Shown here: positions 8,463 through 19,785 of the stretch, piece after piece
Layout of the letters: every line of letters begins with the position of its first letter
Numbering within the stretch: position 1 is the stretch's first letter
Source: JAEULH01 sp963805915
Lineage (GTDB): Bacteria; Pseudomonadota; Alphaproteobacteria; Rhodospirillales; Defluviicoccaceae
DNA: 64,000 nucleotides
NCBI GenBank assembly: GCA_963805915.1
Contig: CAWDWD010000012.1
Location: 62,001-126,000 of the forward strand
Direction of reading: 5' to 3'
Position numbers and translations under genes: made by a program
Notes under the pieces: model-generated
Database searches by the model: none
What the model was told of the DNA's origin: nothing
The model's input: only the letters and a program-made list of their open reading frames with translations

Positions 8463-9458
8463 ATGATGGCGGAAACGGAGCGCAAGGTCTGGGTCGGCTT
8501 CGATCTCGGCGGGACCAAGATGCTGGCGGTCGTTTACGACGACGAGTTCCGTCCGCTGGCGCGCAAACGCAAGAAAACGCGCGGCGTCGGCGGGCCGGGC
8601 GAGGGCGTGCGGCGGATGATCGGGCTGATCGAGTCCGCGATGGAGGCGGCGAATATCGCGACCGACCGCTTGGCCGGAATCGGCGTCGGCTGCCCCGGAC
8701 CGCTCGACCTCGACAAGGGTGTCGTTCTCGACATGCCCAACCTCGGGTGGAAAAAGGTCAAGGTCAAGGCCGAGCTGGAGGCGGCGTTCGGTTGCCCCGC
8801 GGTCGTCGCCAACGACGTAGACGCCGGCGTCTACGGCGAATACCGCTATGGCGCGGCCAGCGGGGCGCGCTGCGTCGTCGGCGTTTTTCCCGGCACCGGC
8901 ATCGGCGGCGGCGCGGTCTACGAAGGACAGATCATTCGCGGCGCGCGCGGCTCGGCGATGGAAATCGGCCACATCCCGGTCGTTCGCGACGGTCCCTTAT
9001 GCGGCTGCGGCCGGCGCGGCTGCCTGGAAGCGGTCGCCGGCCGGCTCGCCATATCCGCCGCCGCGGCGATGGCCGCGCATCGCGGCGAGGCGCCGAACCT
9101 GCTGCAGGCCGCAGGGACCGATCTGCAGAACATCCGCAGCCGGGTAATCGCCGACGCGATCGCCGCCGGCGATGGCGCGGTCGAGGCGATCGTTCGCGAC
9201 GCCGCGCGGACCATCGGCTGGGCGGTGGCGGGTATCGTCAACGTGCTCGCGCCCGACACGATCCTGCTCGGCGGCGGACTGGTCAACGACATGGCGGAGC
9301 TGTTCACCGGCGAGATCGAGGCGGCGCTGCGCGCGCAAGCGATGCCGGCGTTCACCAACACCTTCAAGGTCGTCGCCGCCAAACTCGGCGACGACGCCAC
9401 CGTAGCCGGTGCCGCCGCCCTGGCCCAACAGGCGTTCGGGACGGGAGTTGGCGGTTAG
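8463..9458 (+). CDS. ROK family sugar kinase
   Basis: 331-aa ROK kinase. It has the N-terminal phosphate-binding motif DLGGTKMLAVVYD (about residues 14-26) and the ROK signature with the zinc motif CGCGRRGCLEA (about residue 180). The substrate-contacting EIGHIPV lies just before the zinc motif. It probably phosphorylates a hexose such as glucose or fructose, but the sugar cannot be read from sequence. It lies 87 bp after hpnA on the same strand, so a link to hopanoid sugar modification is possible but unproven. Confidence 0.85.
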   Translation: MMAETERKVWVGFDLGGTKMLAVVYDDEFRPLARKRKKTRGVGGPGEGVRRMIGLIESAMEAANIATDRLAGIGVGCPGPLDLDKGVVLDMPNLGWKKVKVKAELEAAFGCPAVVANDVDAGVYGEYRYGAASGARCVVGVFPGTGIGGGAVYEGQIIRGARGSAMEIGHIPVVRDGPLCGCGRRGCLEAVAGRLAISAAAAMAAHRGEAPNLLQAAGTDLQNIRSRVIADAIAAGDGAVEAIVRDAARTIGWAVAGIVNVLAPDTILLGGGLVNDMAELFTGEIEAALRAQAMPAFTNTFKVVAAKLGDDATVAGAAALAQQAFGTGVGG

Positions 9459-9559
9459 GACGCGTTCAAAGTAGCCCCGTGTTCCGAGCACTGTTCTTCG
9501 ATCCGTACAGATGCTTCGCCATGCTTGCGAAGACGTGGTCAATCTAGTCCGGAAAAGCC

Positions 9560-9821
9560 TTGGGACATGTGTAACCCTCCGGCCTGCCGGGTCAGCGCAA
9601 GCTCGTGCGAACGGTCGATCTCGCTTGGCGCTCAGCATGCCGGCCTTGCCGAGCGCGCCGGCCAAAAAATCATTCTCCAGCGCCAGCTCGCCGATCTTGG
9701 CGTGTAGCGCCCTCACTGCAGGCCCGGCCTCGGTACTCACCGCAGCAGAGCCCTTGATGGCCGCCAGCGCCACCTTCGCCTTGAATGCCGGTGTGTGATT
9801 CCGGCGTGCCCGTCTGGTCAT
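9560..9821 (-). pseudogene. IS3-family transposase relic (orfA plus start of orfB)
   Basis: Reading the minus strand from the ATG at 9821 gives the OrfA start MTRRARRNHTPAFKAKVAL, then an internal deletion, then KIGELALENDFLAGALGKAG. Both segments are characteristic of IS3-group OrfA. After LSAKR the frame changes. The next frame reads IDRSHELALTRQA, the usual start of IS3 OrfB, and dies within about 15 codons. A ribosome-binding site (AGGAGAG) still precedes the ATG. Upstream sequence to about 9870 may also belong to the element. Confidence 0.75.
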
Positions 9822-10003
9822 GCTCTCTCCTGATCCGCGGCGATCCTCGCCGCCCTCAGGCAGAAAATCCACTTATATTAATCCTCCTGTCCAGATCCCC
9901 CAGGCCGCCTTTCGATGTTTCGGCCCGATCTTTCGGCCGAGTTGCCGTCGCTTGCCATGGCGTGGTCAGCGTCTCGCGCCGGCCGGCGCCGCTTCATCTG
10001 GCG

Positions 10004-11380
10004 CTACATTTGGCTTTCTTCCTCGGGGTCGGGGCGGCGTTCGCGCATGGTGACGAATTCCTCGGCTGCGGTCGGATGGATGCCGATGGTGGCGTCGAAC
10101 TGCGCCTTGGTCGCGCCGCACTTAAGCGCGACGGCCAACCCCTGGACAATCTCCGGGGCGTCGGCGCCGACCATGTGGCAGCCGAGAACCTGGTCGGTCC
10201 CGCGATCGGCGATGATCTTCATCATCGCCGTTTCGTCGCGCCCCGACAAGGTGTGCTTCATCGGCCGGAAGCGGCTGACGTAGACGTCCACCGGCCCGAG
10301 CCGGCGCGCCGCGATTTCGCTCAAGCCGACCGAGCCGATCGGCGGCTGGCTGAACACCGCCGAGGGGATATTGGCGTAGTCCATGGTCATCGGGTTGCCG
10401 TTGAACTGGGTTTCGGCGAAGGCGCGGCCCTCGGCGATGGCGACCGGGGTGAGGTTGACCCGGTCGGTGCAGTCGCCGATGGCGAAGATGCTGGGCACCG
10501 AGCTCCGGCTGTTCTCATCGACGACAACGGCGCCCTTGTTGTTGAGCGCGACGCCGGCCTCTTCCAGGCCGATGCCGCCGGTGTTCGGCGCCCGGCCGGT
10601 GGCGTAGAGGATCTTGTCGGCCTCGACGATATCGCCGTGGTCGATGCGCAAGGTGTAACCGCTCTCGCACTGCTCGATCGAGCGGACCACCGCTTCGCGG
10701 CGGATGCGGATGCCCTTCTTCTCCATCTCGCCGGCGAGGCAGGTGCGGACGTCCTCGTCAAAGCCGCGCAGAATGTTGGCGGCGCGGATGATCTCGGTCA
10801 CCTCGACCCCGGCGGCGTTGTAGATGCCGGCGAACTCGACGGCAATGTAGCCGCCGCCGACGACGACCAGGCGCTTCGGAAGTTCGGACAAGTCGAGGGC
10901 CTCGTTGGAGCTGATGACGTGCTCGATGCCGGGGATGTCGGGCATGCTCGGCCAGCCGCCGGTGGCGATGAGGATCTTTTCGGCGCTCAGGGTCCGGCCA
11001 TCGACGTCCACGGTATGCGCGTCGGCAAGCCGGCCGGTCCCCTCGATCAGCTCGACGTGGTTCTCGCGCAAGATCCGGTTGTAGACGGTCTCCAGGCGGT
11101 CGAGCTCGGCGTCCTTGCGTTCGATCAGCCGCGCCCAGTCGACCTCGGGCTCGTCCGGAAAGCTCCAGCCGAAGCCGCGCGCGTCCTCGAAGTCGTGGGC
11201 GAAGTGGGCGGCGTAGACCAGCAGCTTTTTCGGCACGCAGCCGCGCATGACGCAGGTGCCGCCGACGCGGCTCTGTTCGACGATGGCGGTACGCGCGCCG
11301 TAGCCGCCGGCGAGCCTCGTCGCGCGGACGCCGCCGGAGCCGGCGCCGAGGGTCAGCAGGTCGTAGTCGTAGGTAGGCAT
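10004..11380 (-). CDS. gor: Glutathione-disulfide reductase
   Basis: NADPH-dependent flavoprotein disulfide reductase that maintains reduced glutathione. FAD motif LGAGSGGVRATRLA is near residue 10. The redox-active disulfide GGTCVMRGCVPKK is near residues 39-51. The NAD(P) motif VVGGGYIAVEFAG is mid-protein. The C-terminal catalytic His-Glu pair is seen in GIHPTAAEEF. The ATG at 11380 is preferred because ACGGAG lies before it and the protein then begins MPTYDYDLL. A TTG at 11413 overlapping the upstream stop is the alternative. It is probably co-transcribed with the aldehyde dehydrogenase gene. Confidence 0.93.
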   Translation of the reverse strand: MPTYDYDLLTLGAGSGGVRATRLAGGYGARTAIVEQSRVGGTCVMRGCVPKKLLVYAAHFAHDFEDARGFGWSFPDEPEVDWARLIERKDAELDRLETVYNRILRENHVELIEGTGRLADAHTVDVDGRTLSAEKILIATGGWPSMPDIPGIEHVISSNEALDLSELPKRLVVVGGGYIAVEFAGIYNAAGVEVTEIIRAANILRGFDEDVRTCLAGEMEKKGIRIRREAVVRSIEQCESGYTLRIDHGDIVEADKILYATGRAPNTGGIGLEEAGVALNNKGAVVVDENSRSSVPSIFAIGDCTDRVNLTPVAIAEGRAFAETQFNGNPMTMDYANIPSAVFSQPPIGSVGLSEIAARRLGPVDVYVSRFRPMKHTLSGRDETAMMKIIADRGTDQVLGCHMVGADAPEIVQGLAVALKCGATKAQFDATIGIHPTAAEEFVTMRERRPDPEEESQM

Positions 11381-11409
11381 GAAACTCCGTTCGCTGTTCC
11401 AAGAGTGGT

Positions 11410-12861
11410 TCAAAGGCCGCCGAGACAGATGTATTTCACCTCGACGAACTCGTCGATGCCGTACTTGGACCCTTCGCGGCCAATCCCGGACTCCTTCATC
11501 CCGCCGAACGGGGCGACCTCGGTCGAGATGATGCCCTCGTTGATCCCGACGATGCCGTACTCGAGCGCCTCGGCGACGCGCCAGACCCGGCCGACGTCGC
11601 GGCTGTAGAAATATCCGGCGAGGCCGTAGGGCGTGTCGTTGGCCATGGCGATCGCCTCGGCTTCGTCGCCGAAGCGCATCAGCGCCGCCACGGGGCCGAA
11701 GATCTCTTCGCGCACGCAGGCCATGTCGGCGGTGACGTCGGCTAAGACCGTCGGTTCGAAAAAGGTCCCGCCGAGCGCGTGCCGCCGCCCGCCGAGAACG
11801 ACGCGCGCGCCCTTGGCGGTGGCCTCGGCGATCAGGCGTTCGACCTTTTCGACCGCCCGCGCGTTGATCAGCGGCCCCTGCGCGACGCCGCGGGCCGCAC
11901 CGGGACCAACCCGTAGCGCCGAAACCGCCTGAGCTAGGCGGGCGGCAAACGCGTCGTAAACGCTGTCTTGGATCAGGAACCGGTTGGCGCAGACGCAGGT
12001 CTGCCCGGAATTACGATACTTGGACGCCATGGCGCCGGCGACCGCGGCGTCGAGATCGGCGTCGGCGAAGACGATGAACGGCGCGTTGCCGCCGAGTTCC
12101 AGCGAGATCTTCTTGACGGTGCCGGCGCATTGAGCGGCCAGGAGCTTGCCGACCTCGGTCGAGCCGGTGAACGACAGCTTGCGCACCTTCGGGTTGGCGG
12201 TGAGCTCGCCGCCGATGGCTTCCGGAGCGCCGGTGACGATGTTGAGCACGCCCGCGGGCAGCCCGGCGCGCTCGGCCAGCGCGGCCAGGGCAAGCGCGCT
12301 GAGCGGGGTTTCCTCGGCCGGCTTGATCACCACGGTGCAGCCGGCGGCCAAGGCCGGAGCGCACTTGCGGGTGATCATCGCCATCGGGAAGTTCCACGGC
12401 GTGATCGCCGCGGTGACGCCGACCGGCTGCTTGACGACGAGAATGCGCTTGTCCGCCGCATGCTGCGGGATGATGTCGCCGTAGACGCGTTTGCCCTCCT
12501 CGGCGAACCATTCGATGAACGCCGCGCCATAGACGATTTCGCCGCGCGCCTCGGCCAGCGGCTTGCCCTGCTCGGCGGTCATCAGGGCGGCGAGATCGTC
12601 GGCGTTGGCGACGACCAGCTCAAACCAGCGGCGCAGGATCGTGGCCCGCTCCTTCGCCGTCAGGGCCCGCCAGGAGGCGAGCGCGCGCTCGGCGGCGTCG
12701 ATGGCTTCGCGGGTCTCCGCCGCGCCCATGTCCGGAACGGTCGCGATCGTCGTCCCATCGGCCGGATCGGCGACGGCGAAAGTTGCGCCGGAGTTGGCGG
12801 CGCGCCAGCGGCCGTCGATGTAACACAGATCGCGCAGCAAGCGGGGAGGGCTGAGGTTCAT
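11410..12861 (-). CDS. gabD: NAD(P)-dependent succinate-semialdehyde dehydrogenase
   Basis: 483-aa aldehyde dehydrogenase of the GabD type, oxidising succinic semialdehyde to succinate. Cofactor-binding motifs TPWNFPMAMITRK and FTGSTEVGK are present. The general base is in ELGGNAPF, and the catalytic Cys is in GQTCVCANR. Closely related semialdehydes are possible substrates. It precedes the glutathione reductase gene. Confidence 0.9.
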   Translation of the reverse strand: MNLSPPRLLRDLCYIDGRWRAANSGATFAVADPADGTTIATVPDMGAAETREAIDAAERALASWRALTAKERATILRRWFELVVANADDLAALMTAEQGKPLAEARGEIVYGAAFIEWFAEEGKRVYGDIIPQHAADKRILVVKQPVGVTAAITPWNFPMAMITRKCAPALAAGCTVVIKPAEETPLSALALAALAERAGLPAGVLNIVTGAPEAIGGELTANPKVRKLSFTGSTEVGKLLAAQCAGTVKKISLELGGNAPFIVFADADLDAAVAGAMASKYRNSGQTCVCANRFLIQDSVYDAFAARLAQAVSALRVGPGAARGVAQGPLINARAVEKVERLIAEATAKGARVVLGGRRHALGGTFFEPTVLADVTADMACVREEIFGPVAALMRFGDEAEAIAMANDTPYGLAGYFYSRDVGRVWRVAEALEYGIVGINEGIISTEVAPFGGMKESGIGREGSKYGIDEFVEVKYICLGGL

Positions 12862-12908
12862 GATGCGGAGTCCGGTGGCATCATTGGGCGGTTCTCATTG
12901 GCCGGCAC

Positions 12909-14732
<1,824 letters not shown>

Positions 14733-14757
14733 ACGCGTTGTCCCCCCGGTTTCCTTC

Positions 14758-14813
14758 GATCAGGTCTTGGCGATCAGGTCTTGGCAATCAGGCCCTGGCG
14801 ATCAGGCCTTGGC
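14758..14813. repeat. 14-bp tandem repeat (4 copies) at the glmU stop
   Basis: Four copies of GATCAGGTCTTGGC (copies 3 and 4 diverged at two to three positions) at period 14. The fourth copy contains the glmU stop codon (TGA at 14804-14802), so the gene ends inside the repeat array. The other three copies fill most of the glmU-glmS gap. Confidence 0.92.
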
Positions 14814-16170
14814 TTTGGGTTTGACGGTGGCGGCCTTTTCCGCGCCCCGGCGCTCGCGGAACGCCTTCGCCCAGCCGATCTTGTCTGCTTGCGGCGACCT
14901 TGTCACCGCGAGCGTATCGGTCGGCACATCGCGGGCGATGACGCTGCCGGCGCCGATGATGGCGCCGTCGCCGATCTTGACCGGCGCCACCAGCGAGCTG
15001 TTGGAGCCGATGAACGCGCCCGCGCCGATATCGGTCAAGGACTTGAAGAAGCCGTCGTAATTGCAGGTAATCGTGCCCGCGCCGATGTTGGCGCCGGCGC
15101 CGATCCGCGCATCGCCGATGTAGGTCAGGTGGTTGACCTTGGCGCCGGCCTCGACGCTGGCATTCTTGATCTCGACAAAATTGCCGATGTGCGCGCCGCC
15201 GGCGATCCGCGCGCCGGGGCGCAGCCTCGCATAGGGGCCGATCAGCGCGCCACGCGCCACGAGCGCGTTTTCCAGGTGACAGAACGAATGAATGACCACG
15301 TCGTCTTCGATCGCCACGCCCGGGCCGAAGGTCACGAACGGGGCGATAACCACATCGCGGCCGAGCCGGGTGTCCCAGCTGAAAAAGACGCTGGCGGGAT
15401 CGACCAGGGTCGCGCCCTCGGCCATGGCGCGGGCGCGAAGTTGCGCCTGGACGATGGCTTCGGCGGCGGCCAGATCGGCGCGCGAGTTGACGCCGACGAG
15501 CTCGTCGGCATCGGCCTCGACCACCGCGCACGACAAGCCGTCGCCGCGCGCCAAGGTCACGAGGTCGGTGAGGTAGTACTCGCCCTTGGCGTTGTCGTTG
15601 CGAAGGCGCGCCAGCATCCCTGCCATGCGCCGGCCGTCGACCACCATCATTCCCGAATTGCACAGCGGGATCGCGAGCTGTTCGGGGCTCGCGTCCCTGG
15701 CTTCGACGATGGCATAGAGGCCGCCGCCCGCGTCCGTCACCAGCCGCCCGTAAGCGCCGCCGCCGCCCTCGGGGCGAAAGCCGAGGACGACGATCGCCGG
15801 GCGTGGCGGTGCACGGCGGGCGGCGAGCACTTGGCGGAACGTCTCGACGCCGATCAGCGGAGTATCGCCATAGGCGATCAGCACGTCGCCGGTAAAGCGC
15901 GCGAGCGCCTCGCCGGCGGCCATGACCGCGTGCCCCGTTCCCAGCCGTTCCTTCTGGATCACCGTTTGATGCGGCGCCACCGCCTCGGCGACCGCGCTCA
16001 TGTCCTCGCCGACCACGACCACGATCCGATCGGGCGCGAGCTGTTCGATCGTGGCCACGATGTGCTTGATCATCGGCCGGCCGGCGAGCCGGTGCATGAC
16101 CTTCGGTTGGGCCGAGCGCATCCGCGTCCCCTGGCCGGCGGCGAGGACAATCGCGGCGAGATCAGTTCCC
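14802..16170 (-). CDS. glmU: Bifunctional UDP-N-acetylglucosamine pyrophosphorylase / glucosamine-1-P acetyltransferase
   Basis: N-terminal uridyltransferase domain with LAAGQGTRMRS near residue 8, and a C-terminal left-handed beta-helix acetyltransferase domain rich in hexapeptide repeats (for example GAGANIGAGTITCNYDG). It makes UDP-GlcNAc for peptidoglycan and lipid A. The ATG at 16170 (MGTDLAAIVLAAGQG) gives 455 aa, the usual length; an upstream frame to 16241 adds uncharacteristic residues. The stop lies in a tandem repeat. Confidence 0.96.
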
Positions 16171-16303
16171 ATGGATAAAAAGCCCCCCGTTGGTGCGCCG
16201 GCCCCTACCAGCCCGTGCGAAAGCGGGCGTGAGCTTGCCACGCCGCGGCCGCTTCGCCAAGTTTGCCGTGCACCGCGGCCGTTTTAATACCCTCATTTAG
16301 GGG

Positions 16304-17101
16304 CTAATGCGTGGCGAGGCGGTCGAGGCGAAGGCGGTGGCGGTCGTCGGTGAGGCGTTTGGTCGCCGCCACAATCGCGCTGACGACGCCCAGCCCGGTG
16401 CCGCCGGCGATCAGGAACATGATCAGGATCTGGTACTTGACCGCCTCGACCGGATCGACGCCGGCGAGGATCTGGCCGGTCATCATGCCCGGCAGAAAGA
16501 CGACGCCGGCCGCCGACATCGAGTTGATGGTCGGGATCAGGCCGCTGCGCACGGCCTCGCGCCGCGCTCCGGAGGTCGCCTCGGGGAAGCTGTGGCCGAG
16601 GGCGAGCCGGGCCTCGATGACGACACGTTCGCGCGTGGCCGCGCTGAGCAGGCGTTCAAGGCCGACGCTGACCCCGCTCATGGCGTTGCCCAGCACCATG
16701 CCGAGCAATGGGATGGCGTAGCGCGGGTCATACCACGGCTCCGGGCGGACCTGGGTCGTCAGCGCCAGCACGGTTACGGTGATCCCCGCGATCATCATGC
16801 TTGAGGCGCCGATGCCGGCCGTCCACCAGCCGGTGAACGATCGCGTCTGGCGGGCGGTGATTTCGTGGCCGGCGAAGGCGACCATGACCGTAACGACGGC
16901 CAACGTCAGAGCCGGCGACGCGGCGGTGAATAGGCCGTCGAGAACCAGGCCGACGAGCAGCAGCTGCGCGACCATCCGGACCGCCGCGATGACGAGACGC
17001 CTGCCTAGGCCGAGCTGGTAGACGAGCGACAGCGCGGCGTTGATGCCGATCAGGAGCGCCGCCGAGGCGACGTCCCAGTAATCGAGGGCGATGTAGGTCA
17101 T
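16304..17101 (-). CDS. fetB: FetB/YbbM-type ABC transporter permease
   Basis: 265-aa polytopic membrane protein of the UPF0014/FetB family with about six to seven predicted helices. Conserved elements include RMVAQLLLVG, TARQTRSF and the cytoplasmic loop ALGHSFPEATSGARREAVRSG. E. coli FetAB is implicated in iron export and oxidative-stress resistance; the substrate here is inferred by family. Its start overlaps the fetA stop as ATGA. Confidence 0.85.
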   Translation of the reverse strand: MTYIALDYWDVASAALLIGINAALSLVYQLGLGRRLVIAAVRMVAQLLLVGLVLDGLFTAASPALTLAVVTVMVAFAGHEITARQTRSFTGWWTAGIGASSMMIAGITVTVLALTTQVRPEPWYDPRYAIPLLGMVLGNAMSGVSVGLERLLSAATRERVVIEARLALGHSFPEATSGARREAVRSGLIPTINSMSAAGVVFLPGMMTGQILAGVDPVEAVKYQILIMFLIAGGTGLGVVSAIVAATKRLTDDRHRLRLDRLATH

Positions 17102-17796
17102 CGTGAGGCCTCGGGAGAAGGAGCTTGGCTCGGCGCTTGCGCTGGGGGTGGGGCGGAGGCCGGGGCCGGTGCGGGGGACAGGGTGCCGGCGGTCATCAGC
17201 CGGTGGGCGGTGGCGAGGCGTCCGGCCTGGGCGAGGTCGTGAGTGACCAGCACGATCGCGCCGCCGCGCGCGAGTTCACCCTGCAGCAGGGTCTCGACCG
17301 CTGCCGCGGCCACGCCATCGAGGCCCGAGGTTGGTTCATCGAGGAGCAGGACGTCCGGCTTGAGCACCAGCGCCCGGGCCAAGGCCAACCGCTGTCGCTC
17401 GCCGGTCGAAAGCCGCGCCACCGGCCAGTCGAGCGCGCCCTCCGGCAGCAGCAGCGCCGCCAGGATCGGCGCGGCGGCGCGCGCGTCGGCAAAATGCTCG
17501 CCGACCCGTTCGCTCCACCAGCCGGACTGCGGAGCGACGTAGACGACGCGGCGGCGCCAGTGCGGCGCGGAAACACGCCCGCGCGGCGTCCCGTTCAGGG
17601 TAACATCGCCATCGCTGGGATCAAGATCGGCGAGCGCGCGGAGCAGCAATGTCTTGCCCGACCCCGACGGGCCGGTGATGGCGAGAGCCGCTCCCGGACC
17701 GACGCTGAACGTCACCGGACCAATTAGACCTGGCCGGACCAGGTGGCTGACGCTGAGCGCGGGGTGACCGGCGGAGGGGCGGGACGACGGGTTCAT
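17098..17796 (-). CDS. fetA: FetA-type ABC transporter ATP-binding protein
   Basis: ABC ATPase with Walker A GPSGSGKTLLLRAL, signature RLSTGERQRLALAR and Walker B DVLLLDEPTSGLD. The H-loop is VLVTHDL. It pairs with the downstream permease (4-bp overlap). The ATG at 17796 (MNPSSRPS) is chosen; a longer frame reaches 17835. The C-terminus carries a Pro/Ala-rich low-complexity tail of about 25 residues. Only 17 bp separate its start from the divergent thioesterase gene, so the two promoters must overlap coding sequence. Confidence 0.85.
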   Translation of the reverse strand: MNPSSRPSAGHPALSVSHLVRPGLIGPVTFSVGPGAALAITGPSGSGKTLLLRALADLDPSDGDVTLNGTPRGRVSAPHWRRRVVYVAPQSGWWSERVGEHFADARAAAPILAALLLPEGALDWPVARLSTGERQRLALARALVLKPDVLLLDEPTSGLDGVAAAAVETLLQGELARGGAIVLVTHDLAQAGRLATAHRLMTAGTLSPAPAPASAPPPAQAPSQAPSPEASR

Positions 17797-17813
17797 GAGA
17801 GGAAACCGGGACG

Positions 17814-18302
17814 ATGGACACCAAATTCTGGACATTGCATCGCGAGGTCATCCGGCCGGAATGGGTCGACTACAATGGGCATATGAACGTCGCCTATTAC
17901 GTCTTGGTCTTCGATCACGCCACCGATGCCGTTCTCGACCATCTCGACATCGGCCGGGCCTACCGCGCACGCAGCGGCCGTTCGGTGTTCGTCGCCGAAG
18001 CCCACGTCACCTACGAACGCGAACTCCACGCCGGTTTTGCGGTCGAAATCGACAGCAGGATCATCGGCTTCGACGGCAAGCGGTTCATCATTTATCACGA
18101 AATGAGCTGCGCCGAAGCCGGCGGTCTGGCGGCGAGCAACGAAGTCTTGTGCCTTCACGTCGATCTCGAAGCCCGCCGAACGGCGCCGCTCCCCGACGAC
18201 GCCGACACCCGCCTTGCCGCCGCCGCCATCGCTCACGGCCGCGCCGGCAGACCGGCGCGCGCCGGCCGCGGGATCGATCTCATCGCCCGCAGGCCTCGCT
18301 GA
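17814..18302 (+). CDS. Hotdog-fold acyl-CoA thioesterase
   Basis: 162-aa 4HBT-like thioesterase. The catalytic-type motif EWVDYNGHMNVAYYVLVFD is near residues 18-36, with the Asp in the usual hotdog position. It resembles the FadM/YbgC and carnitine-CoA thioesterase clades. The substrate is unknown. The C-terminal 30 residues are low-complexity and Arg/Ala-rich. Confidence 0.8.
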   Translation: MDTKFWTLHREVIRPEWVDYNGHMNVAYYVLVFDHATDAVLDHLDIGRAYRARSGRSVFVAEAHVTYERELHAGFAVEIDSRIIGFDGKRFIIYHEMSCAEAGGLAASNEVLCLHVDLEARRTAPLPDDADTRLAAAAIAHGRAGRPARAGRGIDLIARRPR

Positions 18303-18401
18303 AGCCGCGGCTGATCCCGGATGACGCGCCATCTTTACACCCCGTTAACGACGCGTGCGTAGCATGACCGCTATCGCATCAAACCTTTGCCGGGGAACGC
18401 A

Positions 18402-19478
18402 ATGACCTACGCGCACTCGCTGGACCAGGCGCTCGAATACGCTAAGGAGGCCCTGGCGATCATGGACCAGCGCAGGATCGCGCCGACGCCGAACAATTTC
18501 ACGGTCTGGTTCACCTACGCTTCCGGCGAGCGCCCGGACCTCAACCGCGCCCTGAGCATCCTGCTCGACGGCGAAGAGTCCTTCTCGCCGGCTCGCAGTG
18601 AACAGGTATTCAAGAAGTTTTGCACCGGCCCCTATGAGGCGGTGCCGATCCACCTGATCGCCGAGCGGATGGAAGCGGAGCTTGCGACCGTGCTGAGCGG
18701 TCTCGAGCAAACCGGCCGCAGCGCCGCCGCCTATGGCAAGACGCTTGAAACGGTGAAGGGCGCGCTGACCGACAAGGCGCTCGCGCATGGGATGTCCTCC
18801 GTCACACTGATCGAGATGGTGAGCCGCGTTCTCGATCAGACCAGGGCGATGCGCCAACAAAGCCAGGACATCGAACGCCAACTTAAGGATTCGCTGTCCG
18901 AGGTCAGCCGCCTGCGTGACCAACTCGACGATGCTCGCCGCGAGGCGATGACGGACACGTTGACCTGCATCGCCAACCGCAAGATGTTCGACTTCGTCCT
19001 GCGCCAGGCGGTAATGGACGCGGTTGAGACCTTCGAGCCGCTGTGTTTGCTGATGCTCGATATCGATCAATTCAAGCAGTTCAACGACAGCCACGGTCAC
19101 CATGTCGGCGACCAAGTCTTGCGCCTGCTCGCTTCGGTCCTGACCCAAACGGTCAAAGGTCAGGACACCCCGGCGCGCTATGGCGGCGAGGAGTTCACCG
19201 TCGTTCTGCCGCAGACCCGGTTGGCCAACGCGCTGAAGCTCGCCGAGGCGATCCGCGAGCGGGTTTCGCGCAAGTCGATCATCAACCGCAAAACGGCGGA
19301 GCGGCTCGGCACCTTCACGGTGTCGATCGGCGTTGCCCAGTTTCGGCCCGGCGAACCGCCGCGCTGCCTGATCGAGCGCGCCGACGCGGCGCTCTACACG
19401 GCGAAGCGTGGCGGGCGCAATCGCGTCGAGAGCGAAACCCCCGTTGCCGAGGTCTCTCACGCGGTCACCGCGATGTAG
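18402..19478 (+). CDS. Diguanylate cyclase (GGDEF domain)
   Basis: Makes c-di-GMP. The C-terminal GGDEF domain has the active-site motif YGGEEF (GGEEF variant, catalytically competent in the family). The domain start AMTDTLTCIANRKMFD and the metal-binding LLMLDIDQFKQFND are both visible. The N-terminal about 170 residues are alpha-helical with no recognised sensor, and a coiled-coil precedes GGDEF. There is no signal peptide, so it is cytoplasmic. An RxxD inhibitory site is not evident just upstream of GGEEF. ATG at 18402 is preferred over a TTG at 18387. Confidence 0.92.
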   Translation: MTYAHSLDQALEYAKEALAIMDQRRIAPTPNNFTVWFTYASGERPDLNRALSILLDGEESFSPARSEQVFKKFCTGPYEAVPIHLIAERMEAELATVLSGLEQTGRSAAAYGKTLETVKGALTDKALAHGMSSVTLIEMVSRVLDQTRAMRQQSQDIERQLKDSLSEVSRLRDQLDDARREAMTDTLTCIANRKMFDFVLRQAVMDAVETFEPLCLLMLDIDQFKQFNDSHGHHVGDQVLRLLASVLTQTVKGQDTPARYGGEEFTVVLPQTRLANALKLAEAIRERVSRKSIINRKTAERLGTFTVSIGVAQFRPGEPPRCLIERADAALYTAKRGGRNRVESETPVAEVSHAVTAM

Positions 19479-19785
19479 CCTATCGGCGTTCCTTCCAGCC
19501 CTGGCGGAAGAATTGCGCACGCGGATCGCGGTTGCTGGCGAAGGCCGCGCGTCGCCACGTACGGCCGCGGAAGTGGCCGAGAGAAACGTGATCTGGTTCA
19601 CACACCCTTCGCCCCATTTGTGCTAGGCTCTTCAGGAGCTACCAAAGTAATCGCGACACTTCGCGCCTCGGGCCTTCCTGGCCTGCTCGTCGCGGATGCA
19701 GCCGCGCCGTAGCCGCTGTGCCCCGCGTGGGAGCGCGGGCTCCACACGAGTTAAAATAAAAACGAACGCGTTACGGGAGGCAGAC
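19479..19785. other. Intergenic region without a recognised gene
   Basis: About 307 bp between the diguanylate cyclase and lipoprotein genes. No conserved coding sequence or strong terminator hairpin is visible. A purine-rich ribosome-binding site (GGGAGG, 19775-19780) at its end serves the lipoprotein gene. Confidence 0.5.

Noticed and set aside
9785..11608. 607-aa open frame on the plus strand
   Set aside because: Antisense shadow of the glutathione reductase and gabD genes.
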